A DNA stretch of 64,000 nucleotides from Actinomadura parmotrematis (GTDB lineage: Bacteria; Actinomycetota; Actinomycetes; Streptosporangiales; Streptosporangiaceae): NCBI RefSeq assembly GCF_019458805.1, contig NZ_JAIBOA010000020.1, positions 1-64,000 on the forward strand, given 5' to 3'. This document shows, one piece after another, positions 17,698-25,252 of this stretch (positions are counted from its first letter, which is position 1; every line of letters starts with the position of its first letter). The position numbers and the translations under genes are program-made. The notes below the pieces were generated by a model. It saw nothing but the letters and a program-made list of their open reading frames with translations. It was not told where the DNA came from and made no database searches.

Positions 17698-17725
17698 CCC
17701 GCCTGCGCGGAGCGCGAGAGGGCGC

Positions 17726-17758
17726 GGGACCCGGCCGCCGGCGCGGCGGCCGGGCCCC
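17726..17758. terminator. GC-rich hairpin, bidirectional terminator candidate
   Basis: CCCGGCCGCCG (17730-17740) and CGGCGGCCGGG (17744-17754) form a perfect 11-bp stem with a 3-nt loop. The stem extends by three more pairs across one mismatch. It sits in the 66-bp gap between the convergent SDR and WYL genes. There is no T-run, as is common for actinomycete terminators. Confidence 0.7.
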
Positions 17759-17763
17759 GGCGG

Positions 17764-18252
17764 TCAGGCGGGCACGGCCCGCCGCTGGAAGGGCAGGTAG
17801 CGCTCGACCCGGCGCGGCCGGGCGGGCAGGCCGGTCGACTCGACCGCGAGCATGCGGTCGAACCGGAAGGCGCGCACGCCGCGCCGCATCCGGCACCAGC
17901 CGACCAGGTACCAGTGGTCGCGGTGGACGAGGCAGGTGACCGGCTCGACCTCGCGGATGGTCACGTTGGCGCCGGCGTCGCCGTAGCAGAGCCGCACCAC
18001 GCGGTGCTCGCTGATCGCCGCCGCGACGACCCGGGCGCGGTCGGCGGTGGAGGCGTCCAGGGGGGCGGTGAGGGTGGCCAGCGTCGCCGCCACCACGTCG
18101 TCGTGCACGTCGATGTCGAGCAGGGAGTGCAGGGCCCGGCGCGCGGTGGCGGCCTGGGGCCCCGCGCCGAGGTGGGCCAGCGAGAGCGCCAGGGCGGCGA
18201 TCTCGGCGGCGGTGAGCGCGCTGTCGTTCCGGTGCGTCGCGGTGTTCGCCAT
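17764..18252 (-). CDS. WYL-domain protein lacking a helix-turn-helix
   Basis: The 162-residue protein contains the WYL core: VVRLCYGDAGANVTIREVEPVTCLVHRDHWYLVGWCR and a downstream RFDRM region. Full WYL transcription factors are about 320 residues with an N-terminal winged helix. Here the protein starts in what is normally the middle (LTAAEIAALALSLAHLG), and no HTH is coded upstream in any frame. It is therefore either a truncated regulator or a WYL-only ligand sensor. ATG at 18252 is 6 bp from a TATAAT box, so the transcript is probably leaderless. Confidence 0.8.
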   Translation of the reverse strand: MANTATHRNDSALTAAEIAALALSLAHLGAGPQAATARRALHSLLDIDVHDDVVAATLATLTAPLDASTADRARVVAAAISEHRVVRLCYGDAGANVTIREVEPVTCLVHRDHWYLVGWCRMRRGVRAFRFDRMLAVESTGLPARPRRVERYLPFQRRAVPA

Positions 18253-18258
18253 GGTTCG

Positions 18259-18264
18259 ATTATA
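18259..18264 (-). promoter_or_regulatory. consensus -10 box for a leaderless transcript, with overlapping GTTCGAAC palindrome
   Basis: On the minus strand the perfect hexamer TATAAT ends six bases before the WYL gene's ATG, so transcription should start at or next to the A of ATG. No Shine-Dalgarno sequence is present. The 8-bp palindrome GTTCGAAC lies immediately upstream and a related TTCGA half-site immediately downstream, so a repressor could cover the -10 box. No good -35 was seen. Confidence 0.7.
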
Positions 18265-18396
18265 TGTTCGAACACCGACATTCTGCAGGGTCTGGGCCGC
18301 CCGCTTGAGAAGCCGTGTCCCGATACGGGAAACTAGCCCCCCGAACATGCGCATACCGGGGGATCAGGGGGCTCGGATGGGCCGAAGGCGGGTGCC

Positions 18397-19638
18397 GTGC
18401 TGACCGGCGCCGGAGCGGGCCGTCCGCCGATGGACCGGGACGAGGTGGACGCCGTGCTGCGCTACCTGCACGACGAGAAGGAGCGGATCTCGGCCACCCT
18501 GCTCGACCTGGAGTCCCACCCCGGCCACCGGCTGCTCGCCGGCGCCGAGATCACCGGCGCGACCGCCCGCCTGCGCGACCGCGTCCGGTCCCGCACCGCC
18601 GAGCTGTGGGACCTGTTCGACCGCTACGGCCGCACCCTGGACGCCGCCGCGGCGCTGCGCGCCCGGCACGGCCGCCCCGACCGCTCCGGGCTCGCCGAGC
18701 TGACCCGCCTCCTCGCCGGCCCGTCGGTCGAGCTCGCCGCCCCGCAGGTGCCGCTGGAGCAGCGCTCCCTCACCGCCGCGCCCGCCGCCGAGCGGCTCAC
18801 CCTGAAGGCCGCCGTCGAGCGCATGACCGGCCTGTTCGAGGACGCCGCGCGGATGGTCGCGGACGTCGACGCCGCCTGGACGGTCCTGCTGCGGCACCTG
18901 GAGCGGGCCGAGGAGGAGCGCCGCGCCGTCACCGCCCTCGCCGCCTCCCTCGGCGGGCCGCCCGCCCCCGCGCTCGCCCGCGCCGCCGCCGAGCTGGACG
19001 AGGTCGCCGCGCTCGTCCGCACCGACCCGCTGGCCCTGGACCGCGGCGGCTCCCCCGATCCCGCGCGCCTGGACGCCGCCCGCGCCGCCCTCGCCGCGCT
19101 CCGCCCCGAGCTGGCCGAGGCGGTCCGGCTCCGCGACGGCCTCGCCGCCCGGCTCGGCGAGGCCGGCGACCTGCTCGGCCGGGTCCGCGACGCCGAGCGG
19201 CGGGCGTCCTGGGCCCGCGACGAGGCCCTCGCCAAGATCGCCGCCCCCGCCCCGCCGGACGTCCCGGCGCGCTGCGGCCCGCTGGACGCCCGGCTCGGCG
19301 CCGTCCGCGCCCGCGCCGGTACCGCTCCCTGGCCCGAGCTCGCCGCCGAGGTGGCCGCCCTGGAGGCCGACGCGCGGGACGCGCTCGGCGCCGCCGAGGA
19401 GGCCGGCGCCCTCATCACCGGCCTGCTCGACCGCCGTGAGGAACTGCGCGGCCGCCTCGACGCCTACCGCGCGAAGGCCGCCCGGCTCGGCCTCGCCGAG
19501 GACGCCGGCCTCGCCGAGATGCACGCGCGGGCCCGCGACCTCCTCTGGACCTCCCCCTGCGACCTGCGGCGGGCCACCATGGCGCTGTCGGGCTACCAGC
19601 AGGCCATCTCCTCCCGGTCGAAGGGATCGAAGCGATGA
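18397..19638 (+). CDS. coiled-coil hypothetical protein leading the PknG operon
   Basis: This 413-residue, alanine/arginine/leucine-rich soluble protein consists almost entirely of predicted helices with heptad-like leucines (for example VDAVLRYLHDEKERISATLL and LITGLLDRREELRGRL). It has no signal peptide or membrane segment and no recognisable enzyme motif. Its stop overlaps the kinase start as ATGA, so it is translationally coupled to the PknG-like gene and heads the operon. A scaffold or adaptor for the kinase is a reasonable inference from position. GTG at 18397 is the start used; ATG at 18430 is an alternative. Confidence 0.75.
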   Translation: MLTGAGAGRPPMDRDEVDAVLRYLHDEKERISATLLDLESHPGHRLLAGAEITGATARLRDRVRSRTAELWDLFDRYGRTLDAAAALRARHGRPDRSGLAELTRLLAGPSVELAAPQVPLEQRSLTAAPAAERLTLKAAVERMTGLFEDAARMVADVDAAWTVLLRHLERAEEERRAVTALAASLGGPPAPALARAAAELDEVAALVRTDPLALDRGGSPDPARLDAARAALAALRPELAEAVRLRDGLAARLGEAGDLLGRVRDAERRASWARDEALAKIAAPAPPDVPARCGPLDARLGAVRARAGTAPWPELAAEVAALEADARDALGAAEEAGALITGLLDRREELRGRLDAYRAKAARLGLAEDAGLAEMHARARDLLWTSPCDLRRATMALSGYQQAISSRSKGSKR

Positions 19639-22085
19639 CGACCCCCGGAACGACGAACCGCTGCACGCAGCCCGGCTGCCCCGGAACCGTGGAGGACGGC
19701 TACTGCGTCGTATGCGGTATGCCCCCCGCCCAGGCGTCCTCACCGGTCCCCTCCCCCCGGCCGCCGTCGCGGCCGGCGGCCGCGCCGGCCGCTCCCCCGG
19801 CCGCCGGGCAGTGCGCCCAGCCGGGCTGCGGCGGCGCCATCGAGGACGGCTACTGCAACGTCTGCGGCGCCCCCGGCGCCACCCCGACGACGATCAGCCG
19901 CCGCGGCACCGGCGGCACGGGCGGGACGCCCGCCTCGGCGGCGAGCCGCGGCTCCCTCGCCTCCGGCAGCACCCGCACCGGCAGCGTCCGCACGGGCAGC
20001 ATCCGCACCGGCTCGACCCGCACCTCCGGGCGGCGCGGCATGCTCGGCGCGGGCCTCGTCGAGGTGCCGCGGGTGCCCTACCGCGACCCCTCCGGCGCCG
20101 TCCTCGCCAACCCCGAGGTCGCCGAGCGCAAGCGGTACTGCAGCAACTGCGGCGAGCCCGTCGGGCGGAGCCGCGGCGACCGCGAGGGCCGCCCCGAGGG
20201 CTTCTGCCCCAAGTGCGGCACCCGGTTCTCCTTCACCCCGAAGCTGACGCCCGGCGACCTGGTCGCCGGCCAGTACGAGGTGCTCGGCTGCCTCGCCCAC
20301 GGCGGCCTCGGCTGGATCTACCTGGCCCGCGACAAGAACGTCGAGGACCGCTGGGTCGTGCTGAAGGGCCTGCTGGACACCGGCGACGCCGACGCGCTCG
20401 CCGCCGCCGCGGCCGAGCGGGCGTTCCTCGCCACCGTCGAGCACCCCAACATCGTCAAGATCTACAACTTCGTGCGGCACGCCGGCGACGAGTACATCAT
20501 CATGGAGTACGTCGGCGGCCAGTCGCTGAAGGACATCCTCACCGCGCGCCGCAACGCCGGCGAGGACGCGCTGCCGCTCGGCCAGTCCATCGCCTACGCG
20601 CTGGAGGTCCTCCAGGCGTTCGGCTACCTGCACTCCCAGGGCCTGGTCTACTGCGACTTCAAGCCCGACAACGTCATCCAGTTCGAGGAGCAGCTCCGCC
20701 TCATCGACCTCGGCGGCGTGCGGCGCCTCGACGACACCGAGGGCGCGATCTACGGCACCGTCGGCTACCAGGCGCCCGAGATCGCCGACGTCGGCCCGTC
20801 GGTCACCTCCGACCTGTACACCGTCGGCCGCGCCCTCGCGGTGCTGAGCTTCCCGTTCAAGGGCTACACCGGCCGCTGGGCCGCCGACATCCCGCCGCGC
20901 GACGAGGTCCCGCTGCTCCGCCGGCACGAGTCGTTCGACCGGTTCCTGCGCCGCGCCACCCACCGCGACCCCGCCTTCCGCTTCCAGGACGCCGCCGAGA
21001 TGAGCGAGCAGCTCACCGGCGTGCTGCGCGAGGTGCTGAGCACCGACGACGGCCGGCCGCGCCCGGCGGCGTCCGGGCTGTTCGGCCCCGAGCGGTTCGC
21101 CGCGGGCACCGCCGCCGACGTCTCCGCCACCGGTGCCCCGGCCGGCGCCGGCGCCGCGGCCGCGCTGCCGCCGCTGCCCCCGCAGGACGCCGCCGACGCG
21201 CTCCCGGTCCCGCTGGTCGACGGCACCGACCCGGCGGCCGGGTTCCTCAGCGGCCTCACCTCGCTGGACCCCGAGCAGCTCGCCGCGACGCTCGCGGGCG
21301 CCCCGCAGCAGACCCACGAGGTGCGGCTCGCGCTCGTCCGGGTCCGCATCGAGCTCGGCGAGGCCGAGGCCGCCTGGCGGCTGCTCGACGAGCTCGGGGC
21401 GCAGCGCCCCGACGACTGGCGCGTCGACTGGTACCGGGCCGTCGCGCTGCTGGCGGGCGGCCACATGGCCGAGGCCCGCGACCGCTTCGACGGCCTGTAC
21501 GCGCTGCTGCCCGGCGAGGCCGCGCCGAAGCTCGCGCTCGCCTACTGCCTGGAGCAGCCGGCCCCCGCCGAGGCGGCCCGCCTGTACCAGCTGGTGTGGC
21601 GCACCGACCAGAGCTACATCAACGCCGCGTTCGGCCTGGCCCGCGTCTACCTCGCGGCGGGCGACCGCGCCTCGGCCGTCGGCGTGCTCGACTCGGTGCC
21701 GCGGCTGTCGATCCGGTACGTGCCCGCGCAGGCCGCCGCCGTCGCGACCGTCGTGCGCGGCCGCCCGCCCGGCGAGCTGGACGCCCGCGAGCTGGCCGGC
21801 GCCGGCGACCGGCTCGCGCTGCTGGACCTGGACGCCGACCGCCGCGACCGCCTCACCCTGGAGGTGCTGCGCGCCGCCCTCGACTGGGTCGCCGCGGGCC
21901 GCGACGGCACGGGGGCGGGCCCGGGGGCGGGCACCGCCCTGATGGGCGTGCCGCTCGCCGAAGGGCCGCTCCGCCTCCGGCTGGAACAGACCTACCGGGG
22001 CATGGCCCGGCGCACCCATGATCGTGAGGATCGGCGCGAGCTCATCGACGCCGCCAACGCCGTCCGCCCGAGGACGCTCCTGTGA
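19635..22085 (+). CDS. pknG: PknG-like Ser/Thr protein kinase with extra zinc ribbons
   Basis: The 816-residue protein has PknG architecture. Cysteines 169/172 and 191/194 form the rubredoxin-like domain. The kinase contains AHGGLGWIYLA (about 221-231), the ATP lysine K244 in VVLKGL, catalytic D341/K343/N346 in YCDFKPDNV and D358 in the DLG motif. A C-terminal TPR region runs from about residue 560. PknG phosphorylates FHA regulators of glutamate/2-oxoglutarate metabolism in mycobacteria. Two additional zinc-ribbon knuckles (Cys 10-27 and 60-77) and a run of RTG-S repeats (111-131) precede the rubredoxin domain. It overlaps both neighbours by 4 bp. Confidence 0.93.
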   Translation: MTTPGTTNRCTQPGCPGTVEDGYCVVCGMPPAQASSPVPSPRPPSRPAAAPAAPPAAGQCAQPGCGGAIEDGYCNVCGAPGATPTTISRRGTGGTGGTPASAASRGSLASGSTRTGSVRTGSIRTGSTRTSGRRGMLGAGLVEVPRVPYRDPSGAVLANPEVAERKRYCSNCGEPVGRSRGDREGRPEGFCPKCGTRFSFTPKLTPGDLVAGQYEVLGCLAHGGLGWIYLARDKNVEDRWVVLKGLLDTGDADALAAAAAERAFLATVEHPNIVKIYNFVRHAGDEYIIMEYVGGQSLKDILTARRNAGEDALPLGQSIAYALEVLQAFGYLHSQGLVYCDFKPDNVIQFEEQLRLIDLGGVRRLDDTEGAIYGTVGYQAPEIADVGPSVTSDLYTVGRALAVLSFPFKGYTGRWAADIPPRDEVPLLRRHESFDRFLRRATHRDPAFRFQDAAEMSEQLTGVLREVLSTDDGRPRPAASGLFGPERFAAGTAADVSATGAPAGAGAAAALPPLPPQDAADALPVPLVDGTDPAAGFLSGLTSLDPEQLAATLAGAPQQTHEVRLALVRVRIELGEAEAAWRLLDELGAQRPDDWRVDWYRAVALLAGGHMAEARDRFDGLYALLPGEAAPKLALAYCLEQPAPAEAARLYQLVWRTDQSYINAAFGLARVYLAAGDRASAVGVLDSVPRLSIRYVPAQAAAVATVVRGRPPGELDARELAGAGDRLALLDLDADRRDRLTLEVLRAALDWVAAGRDGTGAGPGAGTALMGVPLAEGPLRLRLEQTYRGMARRTHDREDRRELIDAANAVRPRTLL

Positions 22086-23215
22086 CGGAGGACCCCAGCA
22101 TCGTGAAGACGGCGGAACTGTCCTGCCCGGCCTGCGACGAGGTCGTGTACGCGGGCGAGGAATTCTGCGAGGCGTGCGGGCACCGGCTGAGCGACGAGCC
22201 GCCCGTCGTCGCGTCCCCCGTCGCGCCCGCCGGGGCGTGCGCGGGCTGCGGCGCGTCCGCGATCGACGCCGACGGCTACTGCGAGCACTGCGGGCTCCGC
22301 CAGCCCGCCGAGCGCGACCACCTGGAGGTCGAGCTGCCCGGTCCGGGCCGCCCGCTCGCCGCGGGCGCGAGCGACCGGGGCCGCCGCTACAGCCGCAACG
22401 AGGACTCGATCGCCCTCACCGCCTACGCGGGCGGCGTCGCGGCGGTCGTCTGCGACGGCGTCGGCTCCTCGCCGAACCCCGACGAGGCGTCCCTCGCCGC
22501 CGCGCGCACCGGCGCCGCCGAGCTCGCCGCGGCGCTGGAGGGCGGTGCGGACGCCGAGACCGCCACGCACGAGGCCGTGCTGAAGGCGGCCGCCGCCGTC
22601 GCGGCGCTCGCGCCGTCGCCGGACTCCGCGCCCTCGTGCACCTACGTGTCGGCGGTGACGGGACCGGGGACGGTGACCGTCGGCTGGGTCGGCGACAGCC
22701 GCGCCTACTGGCTGGCCGCGCCCGCGGCGGGCTCGGCCGGGCAGGACACCGCCGACCTCGACACGGCCGACCTGGACACCGCCGAGCAGAACACCGCCGA
22801 CCTCGACACCGCCGGGCGCGGCACCGGACCGGTGACGCTCGCCGCGTCCCGGCAGCTCACCGCCGACGACTCGTGGGCGGCGATCATGGTGGCGCGGGGG
22901 GCGCTCAGCGAGGCCGAGGCCGAGGCGCACCCGAACGCGCACGTGATCACCGCGTGGCTGGGCGCCGACGCCGAGCAGGTCCGCCCGCACGTGCGGACCT
23001 TCGCGATCGACGGCCCGGGGACCGTCCTCGTGTGCAGCGACGGCCTGTGGAACTACTTCCCGCAGGCCGGCCAGATCGAGGCGATCGCCGGCGACCCGGG
23101 GGCCGACCCGGCGGGGACGGCGCGGACGCTCGTCGCGCGCGCGCTGGAAGCGGGCGGGCGCGACAACATCACGGTGGCCGTCGTCCCGGTCACCGGACGG
23201 GGAAACGGAGCATGA
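22082..23215 (+). CDS. PP2C-family Ser/Thr phosphatase with N-terminal zinc ribbons
   Basis: This 377-residue phosphatase has two CxxC-x10-CxxC zinc ribbons (Cys 15/18/29/32 and 53/56/67/70). A full PP2C domain follows: GASDRGRRYSRNEDS, VVCDGVGSS with metal-binding D125, VGWVGDSRAYW, LVCSDGLWNYF and GGRDNITVAVV. It likely reverses the adjacent kinase's phosphorylation. Residues 221-245 are a short DTADLDTA-type repeat inserted after the WVGDSR strand, where flap insertions occur in PP2Cs. It is cytoplasmic. Its GTG start overlaps pknG and its stop overlaps the vWA gene. Confidence 0.92.
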   Translation: MTEDPSIVKTAELSCPACDEVVYAGEEFCEACGHRLSDEPPVVASPVAPAGACAGCGASAIDADGYCEHCGLRQPAERDHLEVELPGPGRPLAAGASDRGRRYSRNEDSIALTAYAGGVAAVVCDGVGSSPNPDEASLAAARTGAAELAAALEGGADAETATHEAVLKAAAAVAALAPSPDSAPSCTYVSAVTGPGTVTVGWVGDSRAYWLAAPAAGSAGQDTADLDTADLDTAEQNTADLDTAGRGTGPVTLAASRQLTADDSWAAIMVARGALSEAEAEAHPNAHVITAWLGADAEQVRPHVRTFAIDGPGTVLVCSDGLWNYFPQAGQIEAIAGDPGADPAGTARTLVARALEAGGRDNITVAVVPVTGRGNGA

Positions 23216-24525
23216 CGATGGCCGACGAGCCGCAGTTCACGATCACCATCGACCAGAACAAGTACCTGCCCGAGGGCGGCCGCGAGGTCCACGCCGTCCT
23301 GTCCGTCGAGTCGACGGGGGGCGCGGCCGGCGGCGCGCCGCAGGGCAGCGCCGCCGAGGTCGTCATCATCGACACCTCCGGGTCGATGTCCTACCCCGAC
23401 ACCAAGCTGCGGGCGGCGGTCGCGGCCGCGCAGGCCGCCGTGGACGCGCTGCGCGACGGCGTGTTCTTCGCGGTGGTCTCCGGCGCGAACACCGCGTCGA
23501 TGGTCTACCCGCGGCAGGCGCAGCTCGTGCCGCTGGACGAGCGGACCCGCCGCGAGGCCAAGCAGGCCCTCGGCCGCCTCACCGCGCAGGGCGGCACCGC
23601 CATCGGGTCCTGGCTGCGCCTCGCCGACCAGCTCTTCGACCCGTTCCAGAACGGCGTCCGGCACGCCATCCTGCTCACCGACGGCAAGAACCAGCACGAG
23701 ACCGCCGAGGAGCTCGACGCCGTCCTCTACCGGACGCAGGGCCGGTTCGTCTGCGACTGCCGCGGCGTCGGCACCGACTGGGAGGTGCCCGAGCTCCGCA
23801 AGGTGTCCCAGATGCTGCTCGGCAGCGTCGGCCTCGTCGCCGACCCCGCCGACCTCGTCGCCGACTTCCGGGCGATGGCCGAGGCGGCGATGGGCAAGAA
23901 CGTCGCCGACGTCGCGCTGCGCGTGTGGACGCCGCAGACCGCCCGGGTCCGCTTCCTCAAGCAGATGTCGCCGTCGGTCGCCGACCTCACCGCCAAGCGG
24001 GTCGAGTCGGCGCCGCAGGCGGGCGACTACCCGCTCGGCGCGTGGGGCGCCGAGAGCCGCGACTACCACCTCTGCGTGGAGGTGCCGCCCGGCGAGGTCG
24101 GCAAGGAGCTGCGGGCCGGCTGGATCAAGCTGGTGGTGCCGGGCGCGCCCGGCGAGGAGCCGCGCGTCCTCGCCACCGCCAACGTCCTCGCCGGCTGGAC
24201 CGACGACCCCGCCCAGTCCACCCGGATGAACCCGCGCGTCGCGCACTACACCGGGCAGGCCGAGCTCGCCGACGCCATCCAGGAGGGCCTGCAGGCCCGC
24301 AAGGACGGCGACCTCGACACCGCGACCGCGCGCCTCGGCCGCGCCGTGCAGCTGGCGGGCGAGGCGGGCAACGACGCCATCACCGCGCTGCTCCGCAAGG
24401 TCGTGGACGTCGAGGACGCCGCCACCGGCACCGTCCGGCTGAAGCGCAACGTCGACAAGGTCGACGAGATGTCGCTGGACACCCAGTCCACCAAGACGGT
24501 GCGGACCCGCAAGGGCGAGGGCTGA
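23212..24525 (+). CDS. von Willebrand factor A domain protein
   Basis: The 437-residue protein has a vWA domain with an intact MIDAS metal site: D54-T-S56-G-S58 in IIDTSGSMS, Thr in TAQGGTAIG and Asp in LLTDGKNQHE. A beta-rich domain and a helical C-terminal part (ELADAIQEGLQARKDGDLDTATARLG) follow. There is no signal peptide, so it is cytoplasmic. vWA-PP2C-kinase triads are known from TerY-type phosphorylation systems, where the vWA protein is a binding or substrate component. The start is the ATG at 23212 overlapping the PP2C stop; ATG at 23218 is a close alternative. Confidence 0.9.
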   Translation: MTMADEPQFTITIDQNKYLPEGGREVHAVLSVESTGGAAGGAPQGSAAEVVIIDTSGSMSYPDTKLRAAVAAAQAAVDALRDGVFFAVVSGANTASMVYPRQAQLVPLDERTRREAKQALGRLTAQGGTAIGSWLRLADQLFDPFQNGVRHAILLTDGKNQHETAEELDAVLYRTQGRFVCDCRGVGTDWEVPELRKVSQMLLGSVGLVADPADLVADFRAMAEAAMGKNVADVALRVWTPQTARVRFLKQMSPSVADLTAKRVESAPQAGDYPLGAWGAESRDYHLCVEVPPGEVGKELRAGWIKLVVPGAPGEEPRVLATANVLAGWTDDPAQSTRMNPRVAHYTGQAELADAIQEGLQARKDGDLDTATARLGRAVQLAGEAGNDAITALLRKVVDVEDAATGTVRLKRNVDKVDEMSLDTQSTKTVRTRKGEG

Positions 24526-24526
24526 C

Positions 24527-25252
24527 GTGGCGCGCTGCCCCGCCGGCCACGACTCGGCGTCCGCCGACTACTGCGACGTCTGCGGCGAGGTGATCGCCGC
24601 GGGCGCCGCGGAGCCCGCGCCGCCGTCGTCCGCGTCGTCGTCCGCCCCGGCGTCCGGCGCCGGGACGCCGTGCCCCGACTGCGGGACGCCCGGCACCGAC
24701 CGCTTCTGCGAGGTGTGCGGCTACGACTTCGCGACGGGCGGCGGCGCCCCCACCGGCAACGCCCCGGACCCCGATTCCGGCCCGGCGCCCGGCCCCGCGC
24801 CCGATCCCGGCCCCGATCCCGGCCCCGGCCCCGTCCGGACGGCGGCGTGGATCGCGGTCGTGAACGCCGACCGCGACTACTACGAGTCGATCGTGGCGGC
24901 CGAGGGCCCCGACGCCGCCCTCCCCTTCCCGCCCTACTGCCCCGAACGGCGCATCCCGCTCGCCGGCCCGCAGGTCCGGATCGGGCGGCGCAGCTCGGCG
25001 GGCACCGGCATCCCCGAGATCGACCTGCGCGAGCCCCCCGAGGACCCGGGCGTCTCGCACACCCACGCGGTGCTGCTCGCCCGCCCGGACGGCACCTGGT
25101 CGCTGGTCGACCCCGGCTCCACGAACCGCACCTGCGTGAACGGGGACCTGCGGCCCATCCCGCTCAACGTGGAGGTGCCGGTCGGCGACGGCGACCGCAT
25201 CCACGTGGGCGCCTGGACCACCATCGAGCTCCAGCGAAGCGAGGCGCCATGA
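24527..25252 (+). CDS. FHA-domain protein with zinc ribbons
   Basis: The 241-residue protein starts with two zinc-ribbon modules (C16/C19 with an upstream CPAGH, and C49/C52/C61/C64). A Pro/Asp/Gly linker (about 75-100) leads to a C-terminal FHA domain with RIGRRS, GVSHTHA and DPGSTNRTCVNG, the phosphothreonine-binding residues. FHA proteins are the classic partners and substrates of PknG (GarA/OdhI), but those are small and lack zinc ribbons. It starts 1 bp after the vWA stop and overlaps the GlnX-like gene, so it is stoichiometrically coupled with both. Confidence 0.92.
   Translation: MARCPAGHDSASADYCDVCGEVIAAGAAEPAPPSSASSSAPASGAGTPCPDCGTPGTDRFCEVCGYDFATGGGAPTGNAPDPDSGPAPGPAPDPGPDPGPGPVRTAAWIAVVNADRDYYESIVAAEGPDAALPFPPYCPERRIPLAGPQVRIGRRSSAGTGIPEIDLREPPEDPGVSHTHAVLLARPDGTWSLVDPGSTNRTCVNGDLRPIPLNVEVPVGDGDRIHVGAWTTIELQRSEAP

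Noticed and set aside
19436-22021. 861-codon plus-strand frame overlapping the kinase
   Set aside because: It is the frame-shifted shadow of PknG, which has a complete kinase domain and operon overlaps.
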